Shown: positions 1 through 10,217 of the stretch, one piece after another | Position numbering within the stretch: the first letter of the stretch is position 1 | Layout: each line of letters opens with the position of its first letter | DNA from: Chiridota heheva | Taxonomy: Eukaryota; Echinodermata; Holothuroidea; Apodida; Chiridotidae | Direction: 5' to 3' | Assembly (NCBI GenBank): GCA_020152595.1 | Contig: JAIGNY010001222.1 | Location: 259,001 to 323,000, forward strand | DNA length: 64,000 bases | Notes under the pieces: generated by a model | The model's input: only the letters and a program-made list of their open reading frames with translations | Databases searched by the model: none | Told to the model about the DNA's origin: nothing | Position numbers and translations under genes: made by a program

Positions 1-600
1 AGGGGGACTTTTTCCGAATTTGTATCTTTTGTATGGTATTTTTTTGCATCTTAGCGTGATTTTGCCACCAGAATTTTTCAAGTTGAAGTGAATTTTGACC
101 TAAAATATTATTGGGTGATTTGAATCTTAAACCTTTTTGTTTTTTTTGCTTTTTCCCCCCCAAGAGTTTTTCGCCTAAAAACGATTGCAGATGGGTGAAT
201 AATTGTCCAAATCTTCAATCTAAATGACGGAAATGCTTCGAATTCAAATCATTAACGTTGAATCAGCGTTGAACTAAAAAACAATAAGTGCTTTAGTTAT
301 ACAATTTCAAACAGATATCATTCTATCATACAAGAAGATACCGGGGAATATCACAATGGTACATTATGATACTATACCCACTGATTAAACAGTAAAAAAT
401 AACCAGAAATCATTTTTTTCTCTATGGTGAGTCTTTACCTAAAAAAAATTGACCGAGGTGAATCAGCTTAACCCATTTTGACCCGAAAATTTTTTGACAT
501 GTGAAAGTGAATCTTTCCCTACAAAATATTAGTAGTATGTGAATCTTCACCTAAGAAAATTCTGAAAAAGGTGAGAAAAGGTGAACGCTTGAGGGGCATG
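1..600. repeat. Degenerate short repeats, transposon-like debris
   Basis: No coding frame is seen. Short imperfect variants of a phrase like GTGAATCTTTACCTAAAAAA recur near 85-140, 180-200, 425-470 and 505-585, which suggests a decayed minisatellite. The first ~80 bases share the phrase TTGTATCTTTTGTATGG, followed by a GCATCT-AGC-TGATTTTG stretch, with 32776-32820. The window therefore opens inside a dispersed repeat whose other copy lies within a TTAA element near 32.7 kb. The element type is unknown. Confidence 0.45.
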
Positions 601-621
601 TGCAGATGTCCTATGACCGCT

Positions 622-660
622 GCATAAGATAAACTTGCTTGACCCCTGAACTAATCCACT
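622..660. mobile_element. Terminal fragment of TTAA MITE family M1
   Basis: The sequence ATAAGATAAACTTGCTTGAC followed by CCCTGAACTAATCC matches the right terminus of the M1 elements at 2096-2659 and 31064-31621. Only the last ~40 bases of the inverted repeat remain, and the bordering TTAA is altered. It is read as a truncated copy. Confidence 0.55.
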
Positions 661-876
661 AATAGGAATATGTATAGCACACAAGAATATTGAAATCATG
701 TAGCCAGACTGTTCAGATGTTATGATAAAATTTCACTGTTTTTAATTTCAATACCTAAAATATTCAATATAAAACACAAAAACTATATATATTTTCTTTT
801 AAATGTAAATTTAAAAATGAGTTTTGCAACTAAAAGTCTAGTCAATTTTTTCCATTAATTATTTCAGAATGGCATG

Positions 877-1241
877 GTAAACATACGGTATAACAAGGTA
901 AACATACAGTATAACAAGGTAAACATACAGTATAACAAGGTAAACATACAGTATAACAAGGTAAACATACGGTATAACAAGGTAAACATACAGTATAACA
1001 AGGTAAACATACGGTATAACAAGGTAAACATACAGTATAACAAGGTAAACATACAGTATAACAAGGTAAACATACGGTATAACAAGGTAAACATACGGTA
1101 TAACAAGGTAAACATACAGTATAACAAGGTCAAAACGGTATAACAAGGTATAACAAGGTAAACATACGGTATAACAAGGTAAACATACAGTATAACAAGG
1201 TAAACATACGGTATAACAAGGTAAACATATGGTATAACAAG
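877..1241 (+). repeat. 21-bp minisatellite, about 17 units
   Basis: Head-to-tail 21-bp units begin GTAAACATAC and end GTATAACAAG, with one frequent A/G change in the middle. Because 21 is a multiple of three, the array is open in several frames and gives artificial peptides such as VNIQYNK repeats. Near 1130-1160 the register is broken by a shortened unit. Near-identity of the units points to recent expansion. Not a gene and not a CRISPR array, since there are no unique spacers. Confidence 0.95.
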
Positions 1242-1260
1242 GAAGTGGATATGACAGTAA

Positions 1261-1806
1261 TTGTTTGTTTGTTTAATGAGAGCTTTACGGCAACAGGACA
1301 GTGGGGGTCAATTGTGCCTGAGAGGTTAGATCATTCCAGAGGTAAGAAGGAAAGAAAACGGGGAGATTGAGAAAAACACAAGAACTAAAAGCCAGAAAGC
1401 TGGGATCGAGAGACAGGTGTATGGGTAGTAGAGAGAGAGAAAGGGGGAGGGGGAGGAGGACTAAATATGGTTGCAGAGGAAGCATGATGAAGGAAGAAGA
1501 TAATTTTATGCAGTGGGTTTTTCTGAAAGAGTTCGGCTATAGAATTGTGGGGGGTGAGGGAAGCTCTGGGAAGGTTGTACAGGGAGGGGGAAAGCAAGGA
1601 GAACGTGATGGACTGTGAGGGTGCAATGGAAATTGTTGCAGAGGGGTTGGGAGAGCCAATAAGGAGGTTGGAGTGAGTGAGGTGGGTGTGACCTATTCTA
1701 AGACGGATAATGTGAATGTTGTCAACACGGGAGAGGTTGTGGATGGTGGGTTTGATCGGAATGGTGGGCTGGATGATGTGGAGTTTGTTATCAATTTGGG
1801 AGTCAT
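1261..1806 (-). mobile_element. LINE 3' end (Jockey/I-superfamily-like), 5'-truncated
   Basis: Read on the minus strand, this is the last part of a non-LTR retrotransposon ORF2 plus its 3' untranslated tail. Translation of about 1700 down to 1640 gives RLRIGHTHLTHS, the signature just after the RNase H region in Jockey/I/R1-type LINEs. It is followed, after frame shifts, by a cysteine/histidine segment and by RASLTPHNSIAEL, which is shared with the copies at 13.7 and 62.7 kb. The tail ends in an ACAAACAAACAA-type repeat (plus strand TTGTTTGTTTGTTT near 1261). The element lacks reverse transcriptase and endonuclease and carries several frame breaks, so it is a dead copy. The minisatellite at 877-1241 ends 20 bases from its 3' end. 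Confidence 0.8.
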
Positions 1807-2091
1807 GTGAGGTTTGCCAATGTTAGTAATTAAGGTATTTTCATAAGTTTTAAGTTTCCCCTAGCAAACGTTTCCCATTAACGTATTTCAAATGTGAAAT
1901 ATTTAACATTGCATAAGGCTTTAAGTTAAGGATAGTAAAGGATCATGGAAAATATCACAAAATGGCAGCTTCCATGTTACACAATGTTCCTATCTTTAGG
2001 AACAATTAGGTTCCTATTAATAGGTACAGTATGCTACTGGACAGAGCACCACATTCTGAATAGAACAGACATTATATGCCAGCTTTTATTA
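1807..2091. other. AT-rich stretch, nothing recognised
   Basis: Non-repetitive AT-rich sequence between a LINE relic and an M1 MITE. The only local feature is a short palindrome around 1990-2025 (AGGAACAATTAGGTTCCT and a partial repetition). No coding signature was seen. Confidence 0.5.
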
Positions 2092-2095
2092 TTAA

Positions 2096-2659
2096 AGGAT
2101 TAGTTCAGTGGTCAAGCATGTCCAGCCTATATGAAAGAGAACTTCAAAAGAATCAAAATGGTAATGAACCCATTCTAAAATCTTATTCTTTTAAAAGGAT
2201 ATTCAAGTTTAAAGTTCTGTCTTATCTGTGTAGAAATGACTGATGTAGTAAGTCTACTATGGAACGTTGGCGCCCTCATCCTCACATTCTTAACAATTGC
2301 TAATGTATTTTAAAGAAAGTTTATTTAATTTTTTCACTAATTAAATTATTTTTCCTCAAACTTTCTTCAGGTGGTATATTATAAATAACCTTCCTAGATT
2401 CAGTTTTACTACTTTTTTGACATATCCCATGGTTTTTAAGCCACAAAATCGCAAGACAAAATATAGAATACATTAAGATTTTGAGGAATCTGAGGCCATG
2501 ACATCACAACTAGTCTGATTTCAGTCGTTTCTATACAAAATTTTAAACTTAGATATCTCCTTAATAGAATAAGATTTTTAAATGCTTTCTTCACTATTTT
2601 GTTTCTATTGAAGTCCTCTTTCATACAAGATAGACTTGGTTGATGCCTGAACTAATCCT
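2096..2659. mobile_element. MITE family M1, copy a (TTAA target site)
   Basis: A non-autonomous element of about 564 bp with long imperfect terminal inverted repeats (roughly 190 bp per side in the better-preserved copies). It starts AGGATTAGTTCAGTGGTCAA and ends with the inverted equivalent GAACTAATCCT. TTAA is present immediately outside both ends (2092-2095 and 2660-2663), consistent with a 4-bp target duplication. TTAA with AGG termini would fit the Kolobok group better than piggyBac, whose ends usually begin CCC; this class call is inference. The central AT-rich part is shared by all copies. No transposase is encoded. Confidence 0.8.
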
Positions 2660-2687
2660 TTAAAGCTATAATTAAGCAATTTGATTA

Positions 2688-2750
2688 AAAGTTTCTGATT
2701 GGTCAAAATTTACACAAGTATTGACAATACACCAATCAATAACCAGCCCT
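2688..2750. repeat. Dispersed CCAAT-pair repeat, copy R1
   Basis: Carries TTTCTGATTGGTCAAAA and, about 40 bases later, ACCAATCAATAACCA, giving an inverted pair of CCAAT boxes. The same arrangement recurs near 7811, 29184, 35631, 49130 (opposite orientation) and 57975. The TCTGATTGG part resembles the NF-Y consensus. It is a dispersed repeat of unknown class. Confidence 0.55.
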
Positions 2751-3515
2751 AAGGAAGCTTCACAAGAATGTAATTTGCTCCGGACATGTCTAAGCAATTT
2801 TCTTGGAATGAAATTCCTTCTTTAAACTTTTCAAAAAGTGTTCTTCTTTCTGAGTTATGGCTGCCATCAAAGTCCTTAGAAATCTTAATATATGTGAAAT
2901 TGATCACATAGTTTAATTGCAATGTTCTTTATTTAATATCTATCAATTTGAAAAGTTGACAATGTTCCTAAAAGAAGAAACGTGAAGAACCTATTAAATT
3001 TCTCTAGACTTTTTATTCAAGATCAAAATAAGAAACAAATTTGTGGAACCTATAGAAACTTTATCATTGCACTAAAATAGCAAAAAACATCTTCTAGAAT
3101 TTCATCCCAAATTCACACGGAATCAAATGTTGATATATTATCATACAATAAATGATGAATCACATATTCTTTTACTTTAAATTTCAGGTGCATTCCATCT
3201 CTCATTTATGTAAACAAAATTTGTAATGTCTATTTTCCTTTGAGCTGTGATCACAGGCACGTGAAATGACAGCAGTTGTTATTAACAACTGACAAACATT
3301 TATGATGTCACATTGCAGTCTGAATGGCAGGGGTCGTGACCCACATTGGGAACCAAGACAAATAGTTTCTTGAAATGAAATAAAATGCCAAAAAAAAAGG
3401 ATTAATTATACTGGGGTTTTTTTTAAATTATGATATAGCACAGATATGTCACAAATCTATTTATAGCTCTTTTGATCCCTTCTGCATTCTCAGGAACAAA
3501 TGGCAAATCAAGTAA
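2751..3515. other. Unremarkable AT-rich stretch
   Basis: No convincing coding frame or repeat. A small region of mixed composition at 3240-3340 holds a CACGTG E-box at 3258-3263 and a GTTATTAACAAC palindrome near 3278. It could be a conserved non-coding element, but nothing here proves it. Confidence 0.4.
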
Positions 3516-3594
3516 ATAAAATTCAATCTTGATTCAGAAATAAAATTCAATCTTGATTCAGAAATAAAATTCAATCTTGATTCAGAAATAAAAT
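3516..3594 (+). repeat. 24-bp tandem triplication
   Basis: Three identical 24-bp units (ATAAAATTCAATC continuing TTGATTCAGAA) followed by the start of a fourth. The identity of all three copies indicates a recent local duplication. The open frame across it is an artefact of unit length. Confidence 0.95.
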
Positions 3595-4930
3595 GAAAGA
3601 AGGTAAGAATATCCTGAGGTTTTTGCAATAATTCACTCAAAAGCTGAAATCTTACCAATCATTTTTGAAAGCCACATTCTATTCAGAGTAGGTTCAAGTT
3701 CTATGGAGAGCCATATACACAATTTTCTTTTATTTCCCTATTAAAAATAAAACAAAAGTGAACATTCCATAAATTCCCCCCCCCCTTCCCCCCTCCCTAT
3801 TATTATCTCCACCCACCTCTGCACAAGAGACACCTGCAATATTGAACAACAGTGGTTGGATCTCTCCTCTTCAATGTAGATTAAAACTATCAACCCACTA
3901 ATTTTTTTTGTTTTTCATAAGAGGTCATTTCCTCAATGAAGACAACATTAAGAGGGTCATGGGGGCAGGGGGCTGAAATATCATTTTTGAAATGATCAAT
4001 AGGAAAATCAACTTTTGTGTCCTAAAAGTTTTGTTCAAAATTGTATGTGAGACTGCTGCATCTGACCTGAGGGAAGCGACACTTAAGAAAGGGCAAGTCA
4101 AAAGAAAATAGATATAGAGAACAAACATGCAATAAGTGTTTATGATATCAGCAGCTCCTTAAGACACATCACTGGTAAAACAAAACAAAATAGTCAGGAA
4201 AAGCTATTAAAGAAATATCATAAATCAGACTGGTCTTCCTCAAATACCAAAGTTATATCCTACACTCAATCCAAATCAACACTGTTTGGATATATTGGAA
4301 TGGGCGGTGAAGCAAAGAAATATCACTTAGGTAAATAAATAAATAAACGACAGGAAATTTGACTGAGGACCGTCTGTTACTTAAACTTAACATACAACAT
4401 CTGTTAGGCCTTCTGAGTCATCTGCCACCCTTAGTGCTCATGTTTTTCTTTGGAAATCCAGAATTCAAATCAATGTCTATTAATGCAGTATAAACCTTTC
4501 GAATAAGATCACTTGTAGTTGGGGCAGAATTATGGGGGTTAATAAAGGGACCAAATGAAACTGATGTCTAAATGCTTTCAGAAAACTGGTATTTTTTACA
4601 CAAAATGCTGTGATGTTTATAGGTGCAGACCCTGAATTATCTTTGATCTGATCCTCTCTACTCTCTGTGCAGTGGTGTAGCCAGCAGCATAGAACAACAC
4701 AAACTTGCTGACATTATTAAAATTGTTACCTCCACATTTGTGTCTAAATAGCAGTCCTTAAAATGCTCAAAGGTTTAAATCTTTCTAAAGAGCAAAAAAG
4801 GTTTATTACCTGCAAATGTGTTTACCCTTTGGAGAGCCATTAGGAGGGAGAAGGGGGGGGGGAGAGAGATGATCCTGGCTACACAGCATGACGTGCCCCA
4901 ATTAAGAAGTGGATGTATTTCATGGTTAAG
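3595..4930. other. Stretch with no recognised gene
   Basis: AT-rich sequence with a C-rich run at 3775-3805 and a G-rich run at 4852-4863. CAGTGGTGTAGCCAG at 4671 looks like a hAT-type terminus, but no matching opposite end was found. Short open frames here do not resemble known families. Confidence 0.4.
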
Positions 4931-4935
4931 GTTCT

Positions 4936-5040
4936 TTGTTCACATTAAGGTGCAGGATTGCTGGATTCCTGCACATATTATCAAATTCCCACTCAAAAGA
5001 TAATTAAAGTTATTTTCCCCCAGCATCTCCCACGAGACAA
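4936..5040. mobile_element. Diverged relative of the 24.5-kb hAT MITE
   Basis: The order TTGTTCACATTAAGGT, then ACATATTATCAAATTCCCACT, parallels GTTCACATTAAGGT and ACACATTATCAGATTCCCGCT at 24468-24520. Terminal CAGTG and target duplications were not found, so this is probably a truncated or rearranged copy. Confidence 0.45.
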
Positions 5041-5546
5041 AATCCAAGGTGGCCTTAGCTTCCTTTTATTCTCCTTCCAAAAAAACAAATTGTTTCTTCT
5101 CAGTGGCACAACCAGTCTCATTTTTTGCTCGAGCCCACCCTTCCTGCTTCCTGTCATATTGCTGTGCCAATCTCTAACTATATACTATATCACTAAGTCA
5201 AAGAAACATCTAATTTAAGCTCTGCATCCTTTGATGACAACAACAAGGAAATTGTCTTTGATGGTTTATAGGGGGGGATTCATCCATAATGGGTAGGGGT
5301 GTGCAGCCCTCCAACTAAAAAACATACACGCAGTATGACAGATTTTTGGTAACTGCAGTAAGAAATTATACAATTTTGATACCCGCAATATGAAAGTCAA
5401 TTTTGGTACCTGCAGTATGAGTATTCAATGAAATTATTGTAAAAATGGACCACCATTACAAAATTTACAGAGTAAAACTTCATTTTTGGGACCTGAACTA
5501 CAAAAATGATGAAAGAAAACAAAACAAAAAATACTACAAAAATAAA

Positions 5547-5547
<1 letters not shown>

Positions 5548-5600
<53 letters not shown>

Positions 5601-5623
5601 AATACTAATACTAATACTAATAC

Positions 5624-5685
<62 letters not shown>
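5548..5685 (+). repeat. (AAT)n microsatellite with an (ACTAAT)n core
   Basis: A trinucleotide AAT array interrupted near the middle by six-base ACTAAT units, then AAT again. It generates poly-Asn, poly-Ile and poly-Leu frames that are not genes. Confidence 0.97.
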
Positions 5686-5686
<1 letters not shown>

Positions 5687-6640
5687 AAAAATATAAAAAA
5701 TAATACAATTTTTTTTTTTATAGTAAAAAAAAATACACCTGCAACTTAGGAAATGGTGCAAAAGAGGCACCTGATTGGGTGGCACAGATACATATACCTA
5801 ACATATGGAAGTGCTCCCCCTCCCCCCGAGGGTTTATCCTACCATAAACCACTGAGTTGTAAATCTAAAATAATAGCTCCTAGCTTAAACACACATTGGC
5901 GCAGTAAAACACAATACTTGCACAAAATTTCACTTAAAGCATACCCTATTTTGAAGACCTCACACACAACTTGCTACAACAGCTCCCTTACATGATCAAT
6001 ACAGGCCTCGGGAGATGGTCGTAATTGCAGCACATAAACAGGACGATTGAAACAGCAGAGGTTATTTATCTGCTTCTAGTGTCCTTTTCTCAGGAATGGT
6101 CATGAAACTGTTAAACCAATTACCAGCAATACCGTGATCTTTGTTTGTTCTAGCCGCTTAAAAGAATGCAGAACCTTAAAGTACTATCAAGACGAGTTAC
6201 ATTTATACTGTCATCAATGCACATAAACAGCCCCTTTATTCCCCAGTTAACCGTTCTGGCAAATGAGAAGACCACAACTGATGCTTTTCATAAACTAATG
6301 GACTTCCTGGTGCAGAAAAAACATTGCTGCGGAAAAAGAAATTATCTCCAGGATTGACTCAAGTAAGTCAACAGTGTTTGACGCCTTCCGTTCAGATTTG
6401 CCAATTTGTAATCTCTATCAAAATATTTTAAGACCTTCTTTCATGCACTTTTCTGATCAAAATCATTTCTTTCGCAAATATTTAATTGCAACAAATAATT
6501 AGCATTCTTTTTATCGTAAAGCTTCATGTAATATGAAACAGAATAAAACAAAACTTGGAAAGTGCATGCAACTTTTGAGACAAACAATGAGATACAATAT
6601 CATTCGTTCAGATCATTTTACGGACAGTGTTTCAATGGCC
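5686..6640. other. Stretch with no recognised gene
   Basis: Mixed-composition sequence. A 63-codon frame at 6166-6357 lacks family resemblance and could occur by chance. No repeats beyond short homopolymers. Confidence 0.4.
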
Positions 6641-6722
6641 TGGTTTAGTTTGTTGATGTTTAACGGCAATGCGACAGTCAGAGTCAAATGAGCCAATAAG
6701 AGGCTTAAGGGATAAAGGCCCA
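6641..6722 (-). mobile_element. Short LINE 3' tail, same family as 1261-1806
   Basis: GGTTTAGTTTGTTGATGTTTAACGGCA followed by GAGTCAAATGAGCCAATAAGAGG parallels the 3' tails at 34996 (TTTGTTGATGTTTAATGGCAC) and 62616. Only the terminal ~80 bp of the untranslated region is present, so it is an extremely 5'-truncated insertion. Confidence 0.6.
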
Positions 6723-7480
6723 CTGGGAGTCAGTAAACACACAAAATGTGATGAATCAGAGTTTATCATAAGATCTACAGCTTAAACAGGGGCCAGCAAT
6801 GTTCTGAATTGATGCCGTGATTTGTTCAATTAAAATAACTGCCTAAGAAACAGGATAATTCTGAGAAATATCAGTTCACCTAACTAGCATTTTATAAACA
6901 ATTTCTTCCATTGTTGGTACATAAAATAATCAACCCATTAACTTTTTAATTAACCAAATCCGACCCAACAACAAAGCCATAAAATATGAAGACAAATTTG
7001 ATAGATATCTGATTTACACAAGCAAATTTAATGAGGCAATTAACAATTATGATCCGCTTGCTTTCCTGCAGTCCTTCTTCATCGGCACAAATGGCGACAT
7101 TTGCATAACTTTTTAAAGATGTAACTTTTCTCCATGTTCATCAGAGGCACCGGCAACATGCCCCCCCCCCCCCTCCATCCTAAATATATAATAGTTTTGT
7201 TGTATATTTGACATGATTTTTAAGCAATTTCCTGCCATCCAAACCACACAAAAAACATGGAACCACCGAACCCCACCAAAAGGCCCTTAAGCGAGCGAAC
7301 CCCTGCCATTGTGGCACATGCTTCACGTGTGCAGTTACCATAGGCGTTACACACTTATACATACAATTTGTTTCATACCCCCCACCCCTCCTCCCTCCAA
7401 TAAATTTGTTCTGGCAGCACCACTGGTGTTCATACATTACCATCATTTATATTACTGAAATTAAATCTCATCAGGCCTTT

Positions 7481-7580
7481 AGGGCTTATAGAGCCGAGGC
7501 TTATTGAGCCAGGGCTTATAGAGCCGAGGCTTATTGAGCCAGGGCTTATAGAGCCAAAGCTTATTGAGCCAGGGCTTATA
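7481..7580 (+). repeat. 30-bp tandem repeat, 3.3 units
   Basis: Units of AGGGCTTATAGAGCC plus GAGGCTTATTGAGCC are each made of two similar 15-bp halves, so the underlying period is 15 with a two-step variant. The reverse frame reads WLNKPRLYKP repeats, which is a consequence of the period. Confidence 0.93.
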
Positions 7581-7699
7581 CCCAGATTGCTGTGAGAGTA
7601 TGGACTCCTTGAGATAGATGGGACTGGTTCCAGTCCATAGGATGCGCGGGTTCCCTTTCTGGGTCCAACAGCAGTTACTATTAACCATTGAATTGTCAG

Positions 7700-8040
7700 A
7701 CTAAATTTGAGTAAAACGTGACTTCCCTTTTCTGGTGTGGTTGGACAAGGGGTTAAAGACCAGATACCGTGCTAACGTGAATACCGTGGAGATTAAATAC
7801 AATACAATACAACATTTCTGATTGGTCAAAAATGTTTACACAATCCCCAACCGTGCACAGACAAGCCAATTAATCACCACCATGGAAGTGCCGGTACTGG
7901 TATGATCAGAAATATTGTTGGAGGTCAAGCAATATTCTTGAGACAAGATGCAGTCTTTAACATTCATTATGGATTTTTTTTTTTTTTCTCCCCAATATTC
8001 AAAAAAAATTAAGTAATAAATTTCTCCCTGACAAAAAGTC
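7700..8040. repeat. Dispersed repeat with CCAAT pair, copy R2
   Basis: Contains ACCAGATACCGTG, then ATTTCTGATTGGTCAAAAAT and ACAAGCCAATTAATCACCACC (7811-7880). Copies at 35.63 and 57.98 kb share the same order, including an upstream CCAGATA-like phrase at 57.9 kb and downstream GAAGTG and ATTCTTGAGACAAGATG-like text. Boundaries and class are unresolved; no terminal repeats are evident. Confidence 0.5.
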
Positions 8041-9138
8041 ACATGAATTTGAAATTCAAGAATGTCACAAGACCTAAGGTTTAAACATCGCTATCTGTGA
8101 AAGACCTACCCTTAATTCACTCCCTACTGTTCAGAAAAGCAAACTTTTAAAGAAATTTCATAACAACACAAAATTTTCCTTAATTTGATCACACTTACAT
8201 AAACAATTCTGCACCTCCACAGAACATGCACAACATGAAACCAAATAAAACAATGAAAACTCAATTAGGACAAAATCCTTTCAATGACTAACTCAATTGG
8301 GACACCTGTTGACGTCCCTTTGACATTCCCTGCATAAAAAACATGAAGACTAATTCACCACCAGGTAACCTATGACCTTTCCCTATTCAACCTTCAAAAA
8401 TGAATCCATTTCATGACATATCTAGGAACATTTGAAGGGAAATGAGAGATTAAAAAAATTGCAGCTGATAAGAAACCAACTTGTGTCAAGATTAGCTCTC
8501 AGAGGAATAAACAAGTTGGGTCATAGTTGTTAACCTTTGGGGACTTCAAAAAAACTAGGCCAGATCTTTCCTTGACATATCTAGCTAAGCTCTGATTCAG
8601 AGTCACAAAGTTTACTTTGCAACAGAGTTTTCAGAGGACAGGTTTCATGAAAATTTCAAGTTGACAAGAGGCCCACCTGCAAAATTTTCTGTGGAGAAAG
8701 AGAAATTTCACACTAAGTCCTACTTTCACTGACAGTGGTTACAGGTGCCTAGTCACTTAAAAGTAAATTTGCCACATCAGACTTTATTCATTGTTATATC
8801 AAGCTACCTACTGATTTTAACTTCCTCAAGGGAGTAGCCTAAAACCAGACATGACAAGTGCAATTCTTAATAAAGTGGTAGGAAGGGATTCAAAAGCAGA
8901 TTTTTTATTTTTCATTTTATACTATATTGCATATAGGAATGAGCTGTTCTTTATAAAGAAATTGTCTTCAAATTGAAGGGGGAAAAAGAAAACAAAAAAA
9001 AGGGTTTTTTTTTTTAAGATGCTCTCAGCCGCAAAAGTGATTCATATAAATTTTAACCCATAGAAATCGCATCACAAGGTCCTCACTTTTACAGAAATTT
9101 TCACCCAATGCGTGCAAGCGAACAAATACCAAAAATTT
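8041..9138. other. AT-rich stretch, nothing recognised
   Basis: No repeat beyond short A and T runs (for example 8992-9016), no coding signature, and no RNA gene seen. Confidence 0.45.
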
Positions 9139-9723
9139 AATGGGAAACACATACAAATTTCAAGTTCTTAGGTAGGGATTTAGTTATGTTCATGATATTC
9201 CGTCACTGTGAAGGTTTCAATTTAGTGTAAGCCTCACACTAAATACGCCCTCACTTTTCGGCCGAGAGCACCTTTAAGCTATGGCTGTAGGTTTTTCATG
9301 GGCATAACGTTAAAGGAGCTCTAGTCTAAAAGTTCCCTTGCAGAAATATTAGCTTGCAGCACAATGGCTAAAAGCTAACATTTTTAGCTGGCGCAAGCGT
9401 GCTGCAAGCTTGTACCAAGCTGCTGCAAGCTAGTATTTGCAACAAATTAGCTTGCGCAAGTTAGCAAAAACTATCTGCAAGCTTGTGCAAGCTAGCAAAA
9501 CTTTCTGCAAGCTTGGGCAAGCTAACAAATATCTTATGCTAGCTTGCACAAGTTAATATTAGCTTGCACAAGCTAGCGAGCTAGTATTTGCTTCAAACAC
9601 TAGCTTGCAGCATGCTTGTATTTAGTGTGAGGCTTACACTAAATTGAATACCTTTACAGTGCGGAATATCATGAACATAAACTAAATCCCTAAGAACTTG
9701 AATTTGTATGTGTTTCCCATTGA
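9139..9723. repeat. Large inverted repeat, 105-bp arms
   Basis: Arm 1 (9139-9244) and arm 2 (9620-9723) are near-perfect reverse complements. They share TGGGAAACACATACAAATTT, GTTCATGATATTCCG and TTTAGTGTAAGCCTCACACT in opposite order. Arm 2 sits inside the GCTTGC element G1, exactly between its conserved left half and its expanded tandem array. Arm 1 lies outside the element. This looks like an inverted duplication of flanking DNA into the element. Confidence 0.9.
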
Positions 9724-10217
9724 ATTATTGCTTGTGCAAGCTTGCAGCATGCTTGTGCAAGCTTGCAGCATGCTTGTGCAAGCTTGCAGCATGCTTGTGC
9801 AAGCTTGCAGCATGCTTGTGCAAGCATGCAGCATGCTTGTGCAAGCTTGCAGCATGCTTGTGCAAGCTTGCAGCATGCTTTGCAAGCTTGCAGCATGCTT
9901 GTGCAAGCTTGCAGCATGCTTGTGCAAGCTTGCAGCACGCTTGTGCAAGCTTGCAGCATGCTTGTGCAAGTTTGCAGCACGTTTGTGCAAGCTTGCTCCA
10001 GGCTTGCTTGTGCAAGCTTGCAGCATGCTTGTGCAAGCTTGCAGCATGCTTGTGCAAGCTTGCAGCATGCTTGTGCAAGCTTGCAGCACGTTTGTGCAAG
10101 CTTGCAGCATGCTTGCTCCAGGCTTGCGGCATACTTGTGCAAGCTTGCAGCATGCTTGTGGAAGCTTGCGCAAACTAAAAATTGCCAGCTTGTCGTAAGC
10201 TAAAATTTCTGTAAAGG
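9335..10217. mobile_element. GCTTGC-palindrome element G1, internally expanded
   Basis: The left end is CCCTTGCAGAAATATTAGCTTGC; the right end is GCTAAAATTTCTGTAAAGG. They are inverted versions of one terminus (CC-TT-CAGAAAT). Between them lie dense AGCTTGC/GCAAGCT palindromes and shared landmarks such as ACATTTTTAGCT and CTAGTATTTG, also found in G2-G4. The middle is interrupted by the inverted arm at 9620-9723 and by the 21-bp array. Open frames of 142-199 codons across it (CKLAAC and LHKHAAS repeats) are artefacts. It is probably a non-autonomous DNA transposon; the superfamily is not determined. Confidence 0.75.
9731..10168 (+). repeat. 21-bp array within G1, about 20 units
   Basis: Units read CTTGTGCAAGCTTGCAGCATG plus C. 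Each contains GCAAGCTTGC and GCATGC, which are self-complementary, so both strands can form many short hairpins. A few units are altered (GCTCCAGGCTTGC near 9994 and 10114, and a shortened unit near 9880). The array is open in at least five frames because 21 is divisible by three. Confidence 0.95.

Noticed and set aside
4671-5120. hAT element between CAGTGGTGTAGCCAG and CAGTGGCACAACCAG
   Set aside because: The two sequences are in direct, not inverted, orientation and no target duplication was seen.
5397-5785. Poly-Asn/Ile/Leu frames
   Set aside because: Artefacts of the (AAT)n microsatellite.
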